From assembly GCA_031272655.1 (NCBI GenBank), contig JAISTJ010000170.1, positions 1-24,145 on the forward strand: a DNA stretch of 24,145 bases, given 5' to 3'. The stretch's first letter is position 1. The number at the start of each line of letters is the position of its first letter. The DNA comes from Tannerella sp. (lineage in GTDB: Bacteria; Bacteroidota; Bacteroidia; Bacteroidales; Tannerellaceae). Shown piece by piece: positions 1-8,174 of this stretch. The position numbers and the translations under genes are program-made. The notes beneath the pieces are model-generated. The model was not told where the DNA came from. It ran no database searches and saw only the letters and a program-made list of their open reading frames with translations.

Positions 1-74
1 TCATCCCACTGAAGAAGGGAATTCACATCGTAAAAGTAGGAGATACGGTAAAGAAAATCACCACATTACCGTGA
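1..74 (+). CDS. C-terminal end of a probable T9SS-secreted protein (partial)
   Basis: Only the last 23 codons are present, reading in frame from base 3 to a TGA at 72-74. The peptide ends with a pattern of the form KKGIHIVKVGDTVKKI plus a few residues, which resembles the type A C-terminal sorting domain of type IX secretion cargo (usual form: lysine/glycine, then I/V-rich strand, then a short turn and a KK-I/V strand). Such proteins are exported by Sec, cross the outer membrane through the SprA translocon and lose this tail. The presence of sprA in the same window fits. The function of the main body cannot be seen. A strong hairpin follows 30 bases after the stop. Confidence 0.6.
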   Translation, partial: IPLKKGIHIVKVGDTVKKITTLP

Positions 75-104
75 TTAGCGGACATCGTGAGATATCCGTA
101 AATC

Positions 105-139
105 ATGACGGCGTTGCCACTCTCAGGCAACGCCGTCAT
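105..139 (+). terminator. Strong hairpin after the partial secreted-protein gene
   Basis: A perfect 14-bp inverted repeat (105-118 with 126-139) encloses a 7-base loop. The arms contain GACGGCGTTGCC and its complement, so the stem is GC-rich. Downstream the sequence is only moderately T-rich (TGTTTATATT), so this is a good terminator by stem strength but lacks a long uninterrupted U-run. It separates the upstream gene from the ATPase gene. Confidence 0.7.
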
Positions 140-153
140 TGTTTATATTAGCG

Positions 154-214
154 CCTTCGTGCCGTCCTGCCGTCATGTCTTCGTGTTAAAACGTCGTGCC
201 GTAGTATCTTCGTG
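154..214. repeat. Degenerate short repeat containing TTCGTG / CGTGCCGT
   Basis: The core TTCGTG occurs at 156-161, 180-185 and 209-214, and CGTGCCGT occurs twice (near 159 and 195). Bases 154-185 can be read as four loose octamers ending in TG (CCTTCGTG, CCGTCCTG, CCGTCATG, TCTTCGTG). The region lies between the upstream terminator and the atpA promoter and shows no ORF. It is less regular than the 7-bp arrays elsewhere in the window. Confidence 0.45.
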
Positions 215-258
215 TTAGAAAAAATCATCCGGAATGTCATAAAATCCGAATTATTTTA

Positions 259-266
259 TAACTTTG
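259..266 (+). promoter_or_regulatory. Bacteroidota-type -7 element for the ATPase subunit A gene
   Basis: TAACTTTG matches TAnnTTTG, the -7 consensus of the primary sigma factor in Bacteroidota. It lies 28 bases before the ATG at 295, giving a leader of about 20 nt. No clear TTG-type -33 element is seen at the usual distance. Confidence 0.6.
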
Positions 267-294
267 CGGCGCGAAAGCGTTAATTAATTGAATT

Positions 295-2034
295 ATGGCA
301 ACAAAAGGCAAAGTTAAAGGCATAGTTTCCAATCTTGTAACGGTGGAAGCCGACGGCCCGGTAGCACAGAACGAAATCTGCTATATCACCGTCGCAGGCG
401 TCCGTCTAATGTCGGAGGTCATCAAGGTTACCGGCAAAAACACTTATGTTCAGGTTTTTGAAAGCACCCGCGGTATGAAAGTAGGCGACGAGGCGGAGTT
501 CATGGGGCATCTTTTAGAAGTTACGCTCGGACCGGGCATGCTCTCGCGCAACTACGACGGTCTGCAGAACGACCTCGACCGCATGGAAGGCGTCTTCCTC
601 CGTCGCGGACAATACACCTCCCCTATTGACGTCGAGCGCCTGTGGGAGTTCCGCACGCTGGCGTCCGTCGGTGACACCGTCAGAGCCGGCTCATGGCTCG
701 GCGAAGTTACGGAGAACTCGCAGCCCCACCGCATTATGGTTCCTTTCACTTTTGAAGGCGAATACACAATTAAATATATAGCGCCGGACGGTCAATACAC
801 CGTCAATCAAACGATAGCAGTACTGACCGCCCCCAATGGCGAAGAGCGCGAGGTTACAATGACGCAGAAATGGCCTGTTAAAAAGGCTATTACATGCTAC
901 GCCGAGAAGCCGCGTCCCTACAAGTTGCTCGAAACGGGAGTGCGTATTATAGATACTGTCAATCCCATAGTCGAGGGCGGCACGGGCTTTATTCCCGGTC
1001 CTTTCGGTACGGGCAAAACGGTGCTGCAGCACGCTATCTCCAAGCAGGCGGAGGCGGACATCGTTATTATGGCTGCATGCGGCGAGCGCGCCAACGAGGT
1101 GGTAGAGATTTTCTACGAGTTCCCCGAACTCGAAGACCCGCACACGGGGCGCAAACTGATGGAACGTACAGTTATCATCGCCAATACGTCTAACATGCCG
1201 GTAGCAGCGCGCGAGGCGTCGGTATATACCGCTATGACTATTGCCGAATACTATCGAAGCATGGGACTGAAAGTGCTGCTGATGGCTGATTCTACGTCCC
1301 GCTGGGCGCAGGCGCTGCGCGAGATGTCAAACCGCCTCGAAGAACTGCCCGGACAGGACGCCTTCCCTATGGACCTGTCGGCAATAGTGGCAAACTTCTA
1401 CGCCCGCGCAGGCATGGTTACGCTGCACAACGGCAAAAGCGGCTCGGTAACGTTCATAGGAACTGTCTCGCCCGCCGGCGGTAACCTCAAAGAGCCGGTT
1501 ACAGAGAACACAAAGAAAGTGGCACGGTGCTTCTACGCACTCGAACAGGCGCGAGCCGACCGCAAACGATACCCCGCCGTCAACCCTATTGACAGTTACT
1601 CCAAATACCTTGAATATCCCGAATTTGAGGAATATATTTCAAAACATATCTCTCCCGACTGGCTCGGTATGGTCAACGAGGTCAAGACCCGCATGCTTCG
1701 CGGCAAAGAGATTTCCGAGCAGATAAACATTCTCGGAGACGACGGCGTGCCGGTGGATTACCACGTAACGTTCTGGAAATCGGAACTGATAGACTTCGTC
1801 ATCCTGCAGCAGGACGCTTTCGACGCCATTGACGCCGTCTGCCCGCTCGAACGCCAGGAATATATGCTGCGCAAAGTCATAGAAATATGCCGCACTGATT
1901 TTTCTTTTAGCCATTTTAATGAGGTTTCGGACTACTTCAAACGCCTGATAAATTTGTTCAAGCAGATGAACTATTCAGAGTTCCGCAGCGAAAAATTCCT
2001 TGATTACGAGCGACAAATTGAGGCGCTGAAATGA
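295..2034 (+). CDS. atpA: V/A-type ATP synthase subunit A (catalytic)
   Basis: This is the nucleotide-binding catalytic subunit of the V1/A1 head of a vacuolar/archaeal-type ATPase, which couples ATP hydrolysis or synthesis to H+ or Na+ movement. The 579 residues match the usual full length. The N-terminal beta-barrel comes first, then the A-subunit-specific insertion (about residues 115-190). The Walker A motif GPFGTGKT is at 235-242 and is followed by CGERANEV. The conserved blocks ERTVIIANTSNMP, MADSTSRWAQALRE and RLEELPG come next, then the C-terminal helical domain. The gene has its own promoter, and its stop is 5 bases from the convergent gcvPA stop. Oddly, no other ATPase subunit gene (B, D, E, I, K) is beside it, although these normally form one operon. 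Identity is certain; function as an isolated gene depends on partners elsewhere. Confidence 0.96.
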   Translation: MATKGKVKGIVSNLVTVEADGPVAQNEICYITVAGVRLMSEVIKVTGKNTYVQVFESTRGMKVGDEAEFMGHLLEVTLGPGMLSRNYDGLQNDLDRMEGVFLRRGQYTSPIDVERLWEFRTLASVGDTVRAGSWLGEVTENSQPHRIMVPFTFEGEYTIKYIAPDGQYTVNQTIAVLTAPNGEEREVTMTQKWPVKKAITCYAEKPRPYKLLETGVRIIDTVNPIVEGGTGFIPGPFGTGKTVLQHAISKQAEADIVIMAACGERANEVVEIFYEFPELEDPHTGRKLMERTVIIANTSNMPVAAREASVYTAMTIAEYYRSMGLKVLLMADSTSRWAQALREMSNRLEELPGQDAFPMDLSAIVANFYARAGMVTLHNGKSGSVTFIGTVSPAGGNLKEPVTENTKKVARCFYALEQARADRKRYPAVNPIDSYSKYLEYPEFEEYISKHISPDWLGMVNEVKTRMLRGKEISEQINILGDDGVPVDYHVTFWKSELIDFVILQQDAFDAIDAVCPLERQEYMLRKVIEICRTDFSFSHFNEVSDYFKRLINLFKQMNYSEFRSEKFLDYERQIEALK

Positions 2035-2039
2035 CGTAA

Positions 2040-3344
2040 CTACGCAATGACGTCATGCAGCCGGTCTATTTCCTCTTTGGTGTTCATTTCGGTTACACAC
2101 CATAAAATGCCATTGTTTTCCACCGGATACCCGCCGAGGACGCCTTCATGCTCAAGTTTGGCGAGGACGGTTTCCGGCGACGTAGGACATTCAGTTACAA
2201 ACTCGTTGAAAAACTCCCCTTTATAGCGAAGAGAATAGCCTTTAACGGCACTTATGCGTTCGGCGGCATAATGAGCTTTCGAGAGGCATTGTCCGGCTAC
2301 CTGACGCAAGCCGTCAGGCCCCATCGCTGCCATGTAAACAGCGGCGGTCATAGCGCATAACGCCTGATTGGAACAGATGTTCGACGAGGCTTTCTCGCGC
2401 CGGATATGTTGTTCGCGAGCCTGAAGGGTCAGCACAAAAGCGCGCTTGCCGTCCACATCGGTCGTTTCGCCTACAATCCTGCCGGGCAGTTTGCGCTGCA
2501 TAGCGGCTGTAGATGTCATGAAACCGAGATACGGACCGCCAAAAGACAACGGCATTCCGAGCGGCTGACCCTCGCCAACAGCAATGTCGGCGCCATACTC
2601 GGCAGGGGTCTTCAGTATGCCGAGGGAGATGGGATTGACGCTCATAACGAACTTCGCACCTTTGGCATGCGCCGCCTCACCGATAGCTGCAGCATCTTCT
2701 ATAATGCCATAATAATTAGGCGACTGAATCAAAACGCCTGCTGCGGTATCGTCAAGCATTGAGTTAAGCGCTTCGATATCTGTTACCCCGTTTTTTGAAG
2801 GGATAATTTCTATCTGGGCGCCCGAACCGTGGCAATAAGTCTGCATGGTGCGAAGCGTCATCGGATTGACGGTTGCCGAAACGAGCATCCGCGTCCGTTT
2901 GCGCTCTACGCACATAGCAACCGCCTCGGCGGCAGCAGAGGCGCCGTCATAGACCGATGCGTTGGATGCGTCCATGCCGGTCAACTCGCAAATCATCGTC
3001 TGGAACTCAAAAATAGACTGGAGCACACCCTGCGAAATCTCCGCCTGATAAGGGGTATAAGCCGTCAAAAATTCCTCTTTTGACGTGATGCTGCGGACAA
3101 TCGAGGGGATATAATGGTTGTAAGCGCCCGCACCGCGGAAGATTGTTTTAAAACGTTTGTTTTTGTCCGCAAGCGAAGTGATATAACGGCTCACTTCAAG
3201 CTCGGACATGCCTTTGGGGAGGTCTAAACGCTTGATTTTGATTTCGTCGGGTATCTGCGCAAAAAGTTCATCAACTGTCTTTAAGCCGATTTCCTGCAGC
3301 ATCAACGCTTTTTCTGTTTCATTTACAGGGATATAACCGCCCAT
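2040..3344 (-). CDS. gcvPA: Glycine dehydrogenase (decarboxylating) subunit 1, P-protein alpha half
   Basis: This is the N-terminal half of the split P-protein of the glycine cleavage system, which decarboxylates glycine and passes the aminomethyl group to lipoyl-GcvH. The 434 residues agree with the family (about 440-450). The start resembles other GcvPA proteins (YIPVNETEKALMLQEIG), and typical blocks include FRGAGAYNHYIP, YDGASAAAEA and FGGPYLGF. The ATG shares its A with the gcvH TGA stop, so translation is probably coupled. The pyridoxal-phosphate lysine sits in the partner GcvPB, which is not encoded in this window. Downstream the stop meets convergent atpA with only 5 bases between. 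Confidence 0.94.
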   Translation of the reverse strand: MGGYIPVNETEKALMLQEIGLKTVDELFAQIPDEIKIKRLDLPKGMSELEVSRYITSLADKNKRFKTIFRGAGAYNHYIPSIVRSITSKEEFLTAYTPYQAEISQGVLQSIFEFQTMICELTGMDASNASVYDGASAAAEAVAMCVERKRTRMLVSATVNPMTLRTMQTYCHGSGAQIEIIPSKNGVTDIEALNSMLDDTAAGVLIQSPNYYGIIEDAAAIGEAAHAKGAKFVMSVNPISLGILKTPAEYGADIAVGEGQPLGMPLSFGGPYLGFMTSTAAMQRKLPGRIVGETTDVDGKRAFVLTLQAREQHIRREKASSNICSNQALCAMTAAVYMAAMGPDGLRQVAGQCLSKAHYAAERISAVKGYSLRYKGEFFNEFVTECPTSPETVLAKLEHEGVLGGYPVENNGILWCVTEMNTKEEIDRLHDVIA

Positions 3345-3715
3345 CAGTGTTGTGCCTCCTTCTCACAGAACTGTGCATATTCGTCTTCGGACAGCAATTC
3401 GGCCGTCTCCGAAACGTCTTTCACCTCTATAAACCAGCTGTCGTAAGGCGCTTCGTTGATCAGTGCAGGGTTGTCCATTATTTCCTGATTTGCCGCCGCC
3501 ACTGTCCCCGTTACGGGCGATATGACGTCCGACACTGCTTTTACCGATTCAACATCGCCAAACGCCTCGCCTGCCTGCACCTCGTCGCCTTCCTGCGGGA
3601 GGTTGACGAAAACCAAGTCGCCAAGCGCTTTTTGCGCGTAGTCCGATATGCCGATACGCGCCGTAGTTTCATTTGAAAATTCTACCCATTCATGGGTTTT
3701 TAAGTACTTCTTCAT
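3344..3715 (-). CDS. gcvH: Glycine cleavage system H protein
   Basis: This is the small lipoyl carrier that shuttles the aminomethyl intermediate between P-, T- and L-proteins. It has 123 residues, typical for GcvH. The lipoylation site is visible as ESVKAVSD with the modified Lys at position 59. The beginning (MKKYLKTHEWVEF) and the GISDYAQKALGDLVFVNLP block are classic. It lies 17 bases after gcvT and overlaps gcvPA by one base, so the three genes form one unit. In flavobacteria a gcvH gene is, as I recall, sometimes found near sprA; here they share a region but not an operon. Confidence 0.96.
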   Translation of the reverse strand: MKKYLKTHEWVEFSNETTARIGISDYAQKALGDLVFVNLPQEGDEVQAGEAFGDVESVKAVSDVISPVTGTVAAANQEIMDNPALINEAPYDSWFIEVKDVSETAELLSEDEYAQFCEKEAQH

Positions 3716-3732
3716 TGTTGTTATTTTTTTTG

Positions 3733-4821
3733 TTAATTTTTTGAGGAATCCCGTTTGTAGAACGGAAGGGGGACGACCTCTGCCGTTACCCGCTTCCCGC
3801 GGATATCTATTTCAACCTCCGCACCGGCGGGCGTATCGGCAGCGACAAGCGCCATAGCAATAGGATATTTCAGGAACGGTGCATGAGTGCCGGATGTTGT
3901 ATGACCAATCCGGCAACCGTCCCGAAACACATCCTGATGTTCGCGGGCAATGCCCCTTCCCGTTACCTTCAAACCGACACGTTTGATACGAGGCTCGCCG
4001 CGGGCAATAAGACCCTGCTTGCCGATGAAATCGTCTTTGTTCATCTTCACGCCGAAACCCAATCCCGTCTCCAAAGGCGAGATCGTTTCGTCCATCTCAT
4101 GCCCGTAGAGCGGCATTGCTGCTTCAAGCCGGAGGGTATCGCGCGCCCCCAGCCCACATGGGATAAGGCCGAATGGCTTACCTGCTTCAATGAGCAGGTT
4201 CCAGAGGCGGGGCGCAGCTTCGGGAGCAAGATAAATCTCATAGCCGAACTCGCCCGTGTAGCCTGTCTGCGAGATAAGGCATTTCATCCCGTCAATCATC
4301 ACTCCATCAATGAAATGATAATATTTTTCGGGCAAAGAGCCTGTCAAAGCCAGCATAATATCTTTGGAGTGCGGCCCCTGCAGGGCAATCTGCGCAACGT
4401 TGTCGGATAGATCTTCCACCGTTACGCCGCCTGCAACATGTTCGCAAATCCATTTATAATCCTTAATGCGGTTTGAAGCATTGACCACAACTATAAAATG
4501 CTCGCCATTAACCTTATACACAAGCACATCGTCTATACATCCGCCGTCGGGAAGGCACATCACACTGTAACGCACCTGCCCGTCAACCATCGAAGTAAAA
4601 TCATTGGTCAGCAGATTATTAAGCGCCGGAAGCGCTCCGGTTCCCCGAAATTCGATTTCACCCATGTGCGACACATCGAAAAGACCCGCCGCAGTACGCA
4701 CCGCATTATGTTCTGCAATAATCCCCGTGGGATACTGCACCGGCAACAGGTAACCCGCAAAAGGGACAATCGTCCCTCCCGCAGCCACATGTTGCTCATA
4801 TAAAGGCGTTTTTAGTTCCAT
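3733..4821 (-). CDS. gcvT: Aminomethyltransferase (glycine cleavage system T protein)
   Basis: This tetrahydrofolate-dependent enzyme releases ammonia from aminomethyl-lipoyl-GcvH and forms 5,10-methylenetetrahydrofolate. It has 362 residues, the normal length. Visible family blocks include [12 protein letters not shown] and [11 protein letters not shown] near the N-terminus, [22 protein letters not shown] in the folate site region, [13 protein letters not shown] and [19 protein letters not shown]. The ATG lies only 5 bases after the ftsZ stop, so it is probably transcribed with the division genes. There is no room for a glycine riboswitch in front of it. Confidence 0.95.
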   Translation of the reverse strand: MELKTPLYEQHVAAGGTIVPFAGYLLPVQYPTGIIAEHNAVRTAAGLFDVSHMGEIEFRGTGALPALNNLLTNDFTSMVDGQVRYSVMCLPDGGCIDDVLVYKVNGEHFIVVVNASNRIKDYKWICEHVAGGVTVEDLSDNVAQIALQGPHSKDIMLALTGSLPEKYYHFIDGVMIDGMKCLISQTGYTGEFGYEIYLAPEAAPRLWNLLIEAGKPFGLIPCGLGARDTLRLEAAMPLYGHEMDETISPLETGLGFGVKMNKDDFIGKQGLIARGEPRIKRVGLKVTGRGIAREHQDVFRDGCRIGHTTSGTHAPFLKYPIAMALVAADTPAGAEVEIDIRGKRVTAEVVPLPFYKRDSSKN

Positions 4822-4826
4822 ATATT

Positions 4827-6137
4827 TTAAAAGTTTATTACTGAAAAATCTTCGCTATCGGCCGATTCGGAACTTGTTACGGGTTTCTTTTCGGCTTGAG
4901 GCTCCTTTATGACCGTCTTACGCGCTTTCGCGATGTCTTTTGAAAGGCGTTTATAGGGGGGATTTTCTTCCATATAAGTTATAAGTTCGTCATCATAAAG
5001 CTCTTCGTCCGTAAGAATGATGATATTTGACGATGTAACCCTGTTAATCTTAATATTGTTAATATCCTCTCCATAAACTTCTTTGACTCTTTCCTCGTCT
5101 TCCGCGCGTCGCTTTTCTTCTTCCTGTATCTGAATGATACGGTTTTCATTCATCTCCGGAACGTCCTGCAGGCCGAAACCTGTTGCGATAATAGTGAATT
5201 TTATTTCCTGATCGTCCTTGAGGGAAGTATCAATGCCGCAACCCCAAATCATTTCTATATGATTATCAAAGCGCCCCATAAAAGCGTCCATAGACTGGCT
5301 CAGTTCATCCACTTTGAAATGGGAGTCGGGTTTGAACGTGATATAAAACAGGATACGTTTTGCATTTGATATATCGCTTTTGTGGAGCAACGGCGAATCG
5401 AGGGCTTCCTGAATAGCGTTTTCAAGGCGGTTCTCACCCTGCCCGAAACCGTAACTGACTAATGCTATCCCGCTGTCTTTCATCGTGGAAGTAACATCGT
5501 TGAAGTCTCGATTGATAATGCCTTTGACGGTTATTATCTCCGCGATGCTTTTTACAGCCATCGCAAGCACTTCGTTCGGCTTTTTGAAAGCTTCTTCAAG
5601 GTCGAAATCGGGATAATATTTCTTAAGCCGTTCGTTATTGATAACTATCAGGGCATCAACGCTCCTGCTCATTTCTTCGACCGCATCAAGAGCTTGGATT
5701 ATTCTTGGGACTTTTTCAAATTTGAACGGGATAGTAACGATACCGACTGTCAGGATGCCTTTATCTTTCGCCATTCTCGCAAGAAGCGGAGCCGCGCCGG
5801 AGCCTGTGCCGCCTCCCATACCGGCGGCGATAAATGCCATTCTGGTGCCGTCGGTAAAGAGTTTCTCCACTTCCTTAGAGCTTTTTTCAAACTCCAATTT
5901 GGCTTTCTCAGGTTTGCCGCCGGCGCCCAAACCTTCCCCAAGAGTTACCTTGACCGGAACTCCTACGTCCTGAAAAGACTGCTGGTCGGTATTACACACG
6001 GCAAAATTCACTCCGTGAATGCCGTTTTTGTACATAAAATCAACTGCATTCACTCCGCCGCCACCTACGCCGATCACCTTTATGATCTTAGTTGAGTCGG
6101 TCGGGAAATCCCATTGCAATCCTACGTTAGTATCCAT
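4827..6137 (-). CDS. ftsZ: Cell division protein FtsZ
   Basis: This tubulin-like GTPase polymerises into the Z-ring at midcell. It has 436 residues. The nucleotide loop GGGGVNA is at 25-31, the tubulin signature GGGTGSG at 108-114, and the synergy (T7) loop has N209, D211 and D214 in the pattern NxDxxD needed for GTP hydrolysis. VINNER follows the usual Bacteroidales variant. The C-terminal tail (about 325-436) is charged and ends in EDFSVINF; I do not see a conventional conserved C-terminal peptide like DIPAFLR. It is 18 bases after ftsA and 5 bases before gcvT. Confidence 0.97.
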   Translation of the reverse strand: MDTNVGLQWDFPTDSTKIIKVIGVGGGGVNAVDFMYKNGIHGVNFAVCNTDQQSFQDVGVPVKVTLGEGLGAGGKPEKAKLEFEKSSKEVEKLFTDGTRMAFIAAGMGGGTGSGAAPLLARMAKDKGILTVGIVTIPFKFEKVPRIIQALDAVEEMSRSVDALIVINNERLKKYYPDFDLEEAFKKPNEVLAMAVKSIAEIITVKGIINRDFNDVTSTMKDSGIALVSYGFGQGENRLENAIQEALDSPLLHKSDISNAKRILFYITFKPDSHFKVDELSQSMDAFMGRFDNHIEMIWGCGIDTSLKDDQEIKFTIIATGFGLQDVPEMNENRIIQIQEEEKRRAEDEERVKEVYGEDINNIKINRVTSSNIIILTDEELYDDELITYMEENPPYKRLSKDIAKARKTVIKEPQAEKKPVTSSESADSEDFSVINF

Positions 6138-6155
6138 ATTATCAATTTATTATTA

Positions 6156-7433
6156 TTAATTTTCGTCAAAAATATCTCCTGTAAACTGATCTTTAATCCA
6201 CTTTCCTAATCCTCGCTTCCGCGACTTTTCTCTTATAATTAAAGGCTTTTCCTCAACAGGCGGTTCCGGCGGCAGTTCGTTTTCAGGCTGTTGCACACAC
6301 TGCGCCGTCCCTTTCAGCATAATACTCAATGCAGCCATAAATAGCGGGTTGCCGAGCATATCGTCATCGCCGGCTATCAGGCCTTCTTTAATGATGGAAT
6401 GACGCACTTTGATTTTGCATTTCTCCATAAGCATTTCGGGCAGGCGTTTCAGCTCGGAAGCGCCTCCGGTGAGCACAATACCGGCTCCAAGCGCTTTGAG
6501 ATCGGTTACGGCGCTTATCCGCGCATACACGTTTTCGGTTATTTCCTTCGCCCTGCCTTCGGTTACGGCGTTGAAATCATTGACGCTGATTATCCGCACC
6601 GTTTCTTCGATATTAACAGTGATATTGGTGTCGTCGTCTTCCTTTCGCAGGATGGCGCTTCCATGCTCTTTTTTGAGCTTTTCGGCCAAGGATTCGGTCA
6701 GTTGCAGCGTAACAAGGTCGCGTGTAATGAGGTTGCCGCCAAGCGGGATAACGGAGACGCTCGTCAATTCATTGTTTTTAAAGACGGAAACGGACGTAAC
6801 TCCCGCGCCGAAGTCCACAAGTGCGCATCCAAGCTCCTTTTCCTGTTCGCTCAAAAGAGCGTCCGACAGGGCTAACGGGGTAACGATAATCCCCGCAACC
6901 TTTTTACCGGCGCGCTCTTCTATGCTCCGGTGTATCTCGCGACGTATCGAAGTGCGGCCGACTATCAGTTTGTACCTCGCTTCAAGATGCTTACAAGGCA
7001 CTCCTACGGGGCTTTTTTCCCTGCGGCCGTCAAGGTAATAAATCGGTTGCGCAACGTTAAGGACGTCGAGCAGGTCGGGTTTGAAGTTATCGCATCGCCG
7101 CTTCAATTCGTCGAGGTCACTCTCCGAAACGGCCGCATCTTCTCCTATTTCTTTCTTTTCGACATGGTCAATGGTGTGAAGCGACTGACCACCAACGCCT
7201 ACGTAAATTTTTTCTATCACGCCTCCGTTAAGAGCCGCTTCGAGCTTCTTCAGCAGACTGCCAACGCATTTCGCCGTCTCTTCGAGATTGTTGATGTTTC
7301 CCCTGCGAACGCACAGATTGGAAAACTCTTTCTCACAGGCGACTACGGAAAATACGCCGGTCTCGCTTTTTGCACCGACTACCCCGGTTATATGGGACGT
7401 CCCCAAGTCTATTGCTACAATATAATCTGTCAT
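6156..7433 (-). CDS. ftsA: Cell division protein FtsA
   Basis: This actin-like ATPase tethers FtsZ to the inner membrane and recruits later divisome proteins. It has 425 residues. The first phosphate-binding motif is IDLGTSHITG (8-17), the second is DFGAGVTSVSV, and the adenosine motif is VLTGGASEL. The SHS2/1C subdomain lies in the first third. After a proline-rich linker the protein ends in a basic amphipathic segment RGLGKWIKDQF (from about 407), the expected membrane-targeting helix. The gene begins 6 bases after the ftsQ stop and precedes ftsZ, the standard order. Confidence 0.95.
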   Translation of the reverse strand: MTDYIVAIDLGTSHITGVVGAKSETGVFSVVACEKEFSNLCVRRGNINNLEETAKCVGSLLKKLEAALNGGVIEKIYVGVGGQSLHTIDHVEKKEIGEDAAVSESDLDELKRRCDNFKPDLLDVLNVAQPIYYLDGRREKSPVGVPCKHLEARYKLIVGRTSIRREIHRSIEERAGKKVAGIIVTPLALSDALLSEQEKELGCALVDFGAGVTSVSVFKNNELTSVSVIPLGGNLITRDLVTLQLTESLAEKLKKEHGSAILRKEDDDTNITVNIEETVRIISVNDFNAVTEGRAKEITENVYARISAVTDLKALGAGIVLTGGASELKRLPEMLMEKCKIKVRHSIIKEGLIAGDDDMLGNPLFMAALSIMLKGTAQCVQQPENELPPEPPVEEKPLIIREKSRKRGLGKWIKDQFTGDIFDEN

Positions 7434-7439
7434 AAATCC

Positions 7440-8174
7440 TTATTTTTTTGTACAAACAATCTGATTCCTGTATTTCAAACTAATAACGCTGTATTTATCC
7501 CATCCCATCTTCGGAACTACCTGTTCATAAAACAGTTTGAGGCGTCCGAGCTTGTCTTCGTAATCGTCCAAACTGCCAAGCAGGATACGATGACGCCCCA
7601 CGCGCGGGATGATTTCAACATCGTTTTTCGACCGGACATAAATTTGCTCGGTCAAGTCATTCCAAAAGTCGTTACTTTGCAGAAATAGAGCGAATTTGTA
7701 AAGCTCTGTTGTCGCAAAATCCTTATCAATAGCGCCTGTCGCGACGGGCACATAGATAGCTTGCCCTTGAACAACGGGCATTGTCTGCCCCTTTTCGTCC
7801 ACAAAATAACTTCCTGAGGGTGAAAAAATGCGCAAGATAGGCATTTTTTGCGAAATAACAATAATTATTTTGCCCGAAATTGTTCCGGTAACTTCTGCCT
7901 TTTCTATGATTTCGTTCTTCAGAAGCGCGTTTTCGATAAGTTGAGTATTTATTTCTTCCGACTTTTTTCCTGCAGGATATTGATTTGTTTTTTTCAGGTA
8001 CTCAATGACGTCTTTTTGAGTGATAAAATGACGTTCAAGGCTGTCGGTTATAACCACCTCAACCTGTTTGCATACGCCCGCAACGCCCTTCCTGTCCTTG
8101 AAAAAGAACAGAACAGCCGCGAGATAACCTACAATAAGCACGGCAAACAGGATGAACAGTATTTTTTTTATCAC
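7440..8174 (-). CDS. ftsQ: Cell division protein FtsQ/DivIB
   Basis: This single-pass membrane protein links early and late divisome proteins (FtsB/FtsL in other bacteria). It has 244 residues with one N-terminal transmembrane segment (about 4-25, ILFILFAVLIVGYLAAVLFFF region) and a POTRA-like domain beginning near residue 36, then a beta domain. Sequence similarity in this family is weak, so the call rests on topology, length and position between murC and ftsA. The start codon is GTG at 8174-8172, sharing its G with the murC TAG stop, which suggests translational coupling. Confidence 0.9.
   Translation of the reverse strand: MIKKILFILFAVLIVGYLAAVLFFFKDRKGVAGVCKQVEVVITDSLERHFITQKDVIEYLKKTNQYPAGKKSEEINTQLIENALLKNEIIEKAEVTGTISGKIIIVISQKMPILRIFSPSGSYFVDEKGQTMPVVQGQAIYVPVATGAIDKDFATTELYKFALFLQSNDFWNDLTEQIYVRSKNDVEIIPRVGRHRILLGSLDDYEDKLGRLKLFYEQVVPKMGWDKYSVISLKYRNQIVCTKK

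Noticed and set aside
4822..4826. Glycine riboswitch before gcvT
   Set aside because: Only 5 bases separate ftsZ and gcvT, and no aptamer-like fold was noticed in the end of ftsZ.
6930..7688. 252-codon plus-strand frame across ftsA and ftsQ
   Set aside because: It spans two recognised genes on the other strand and shows no protein family signature.
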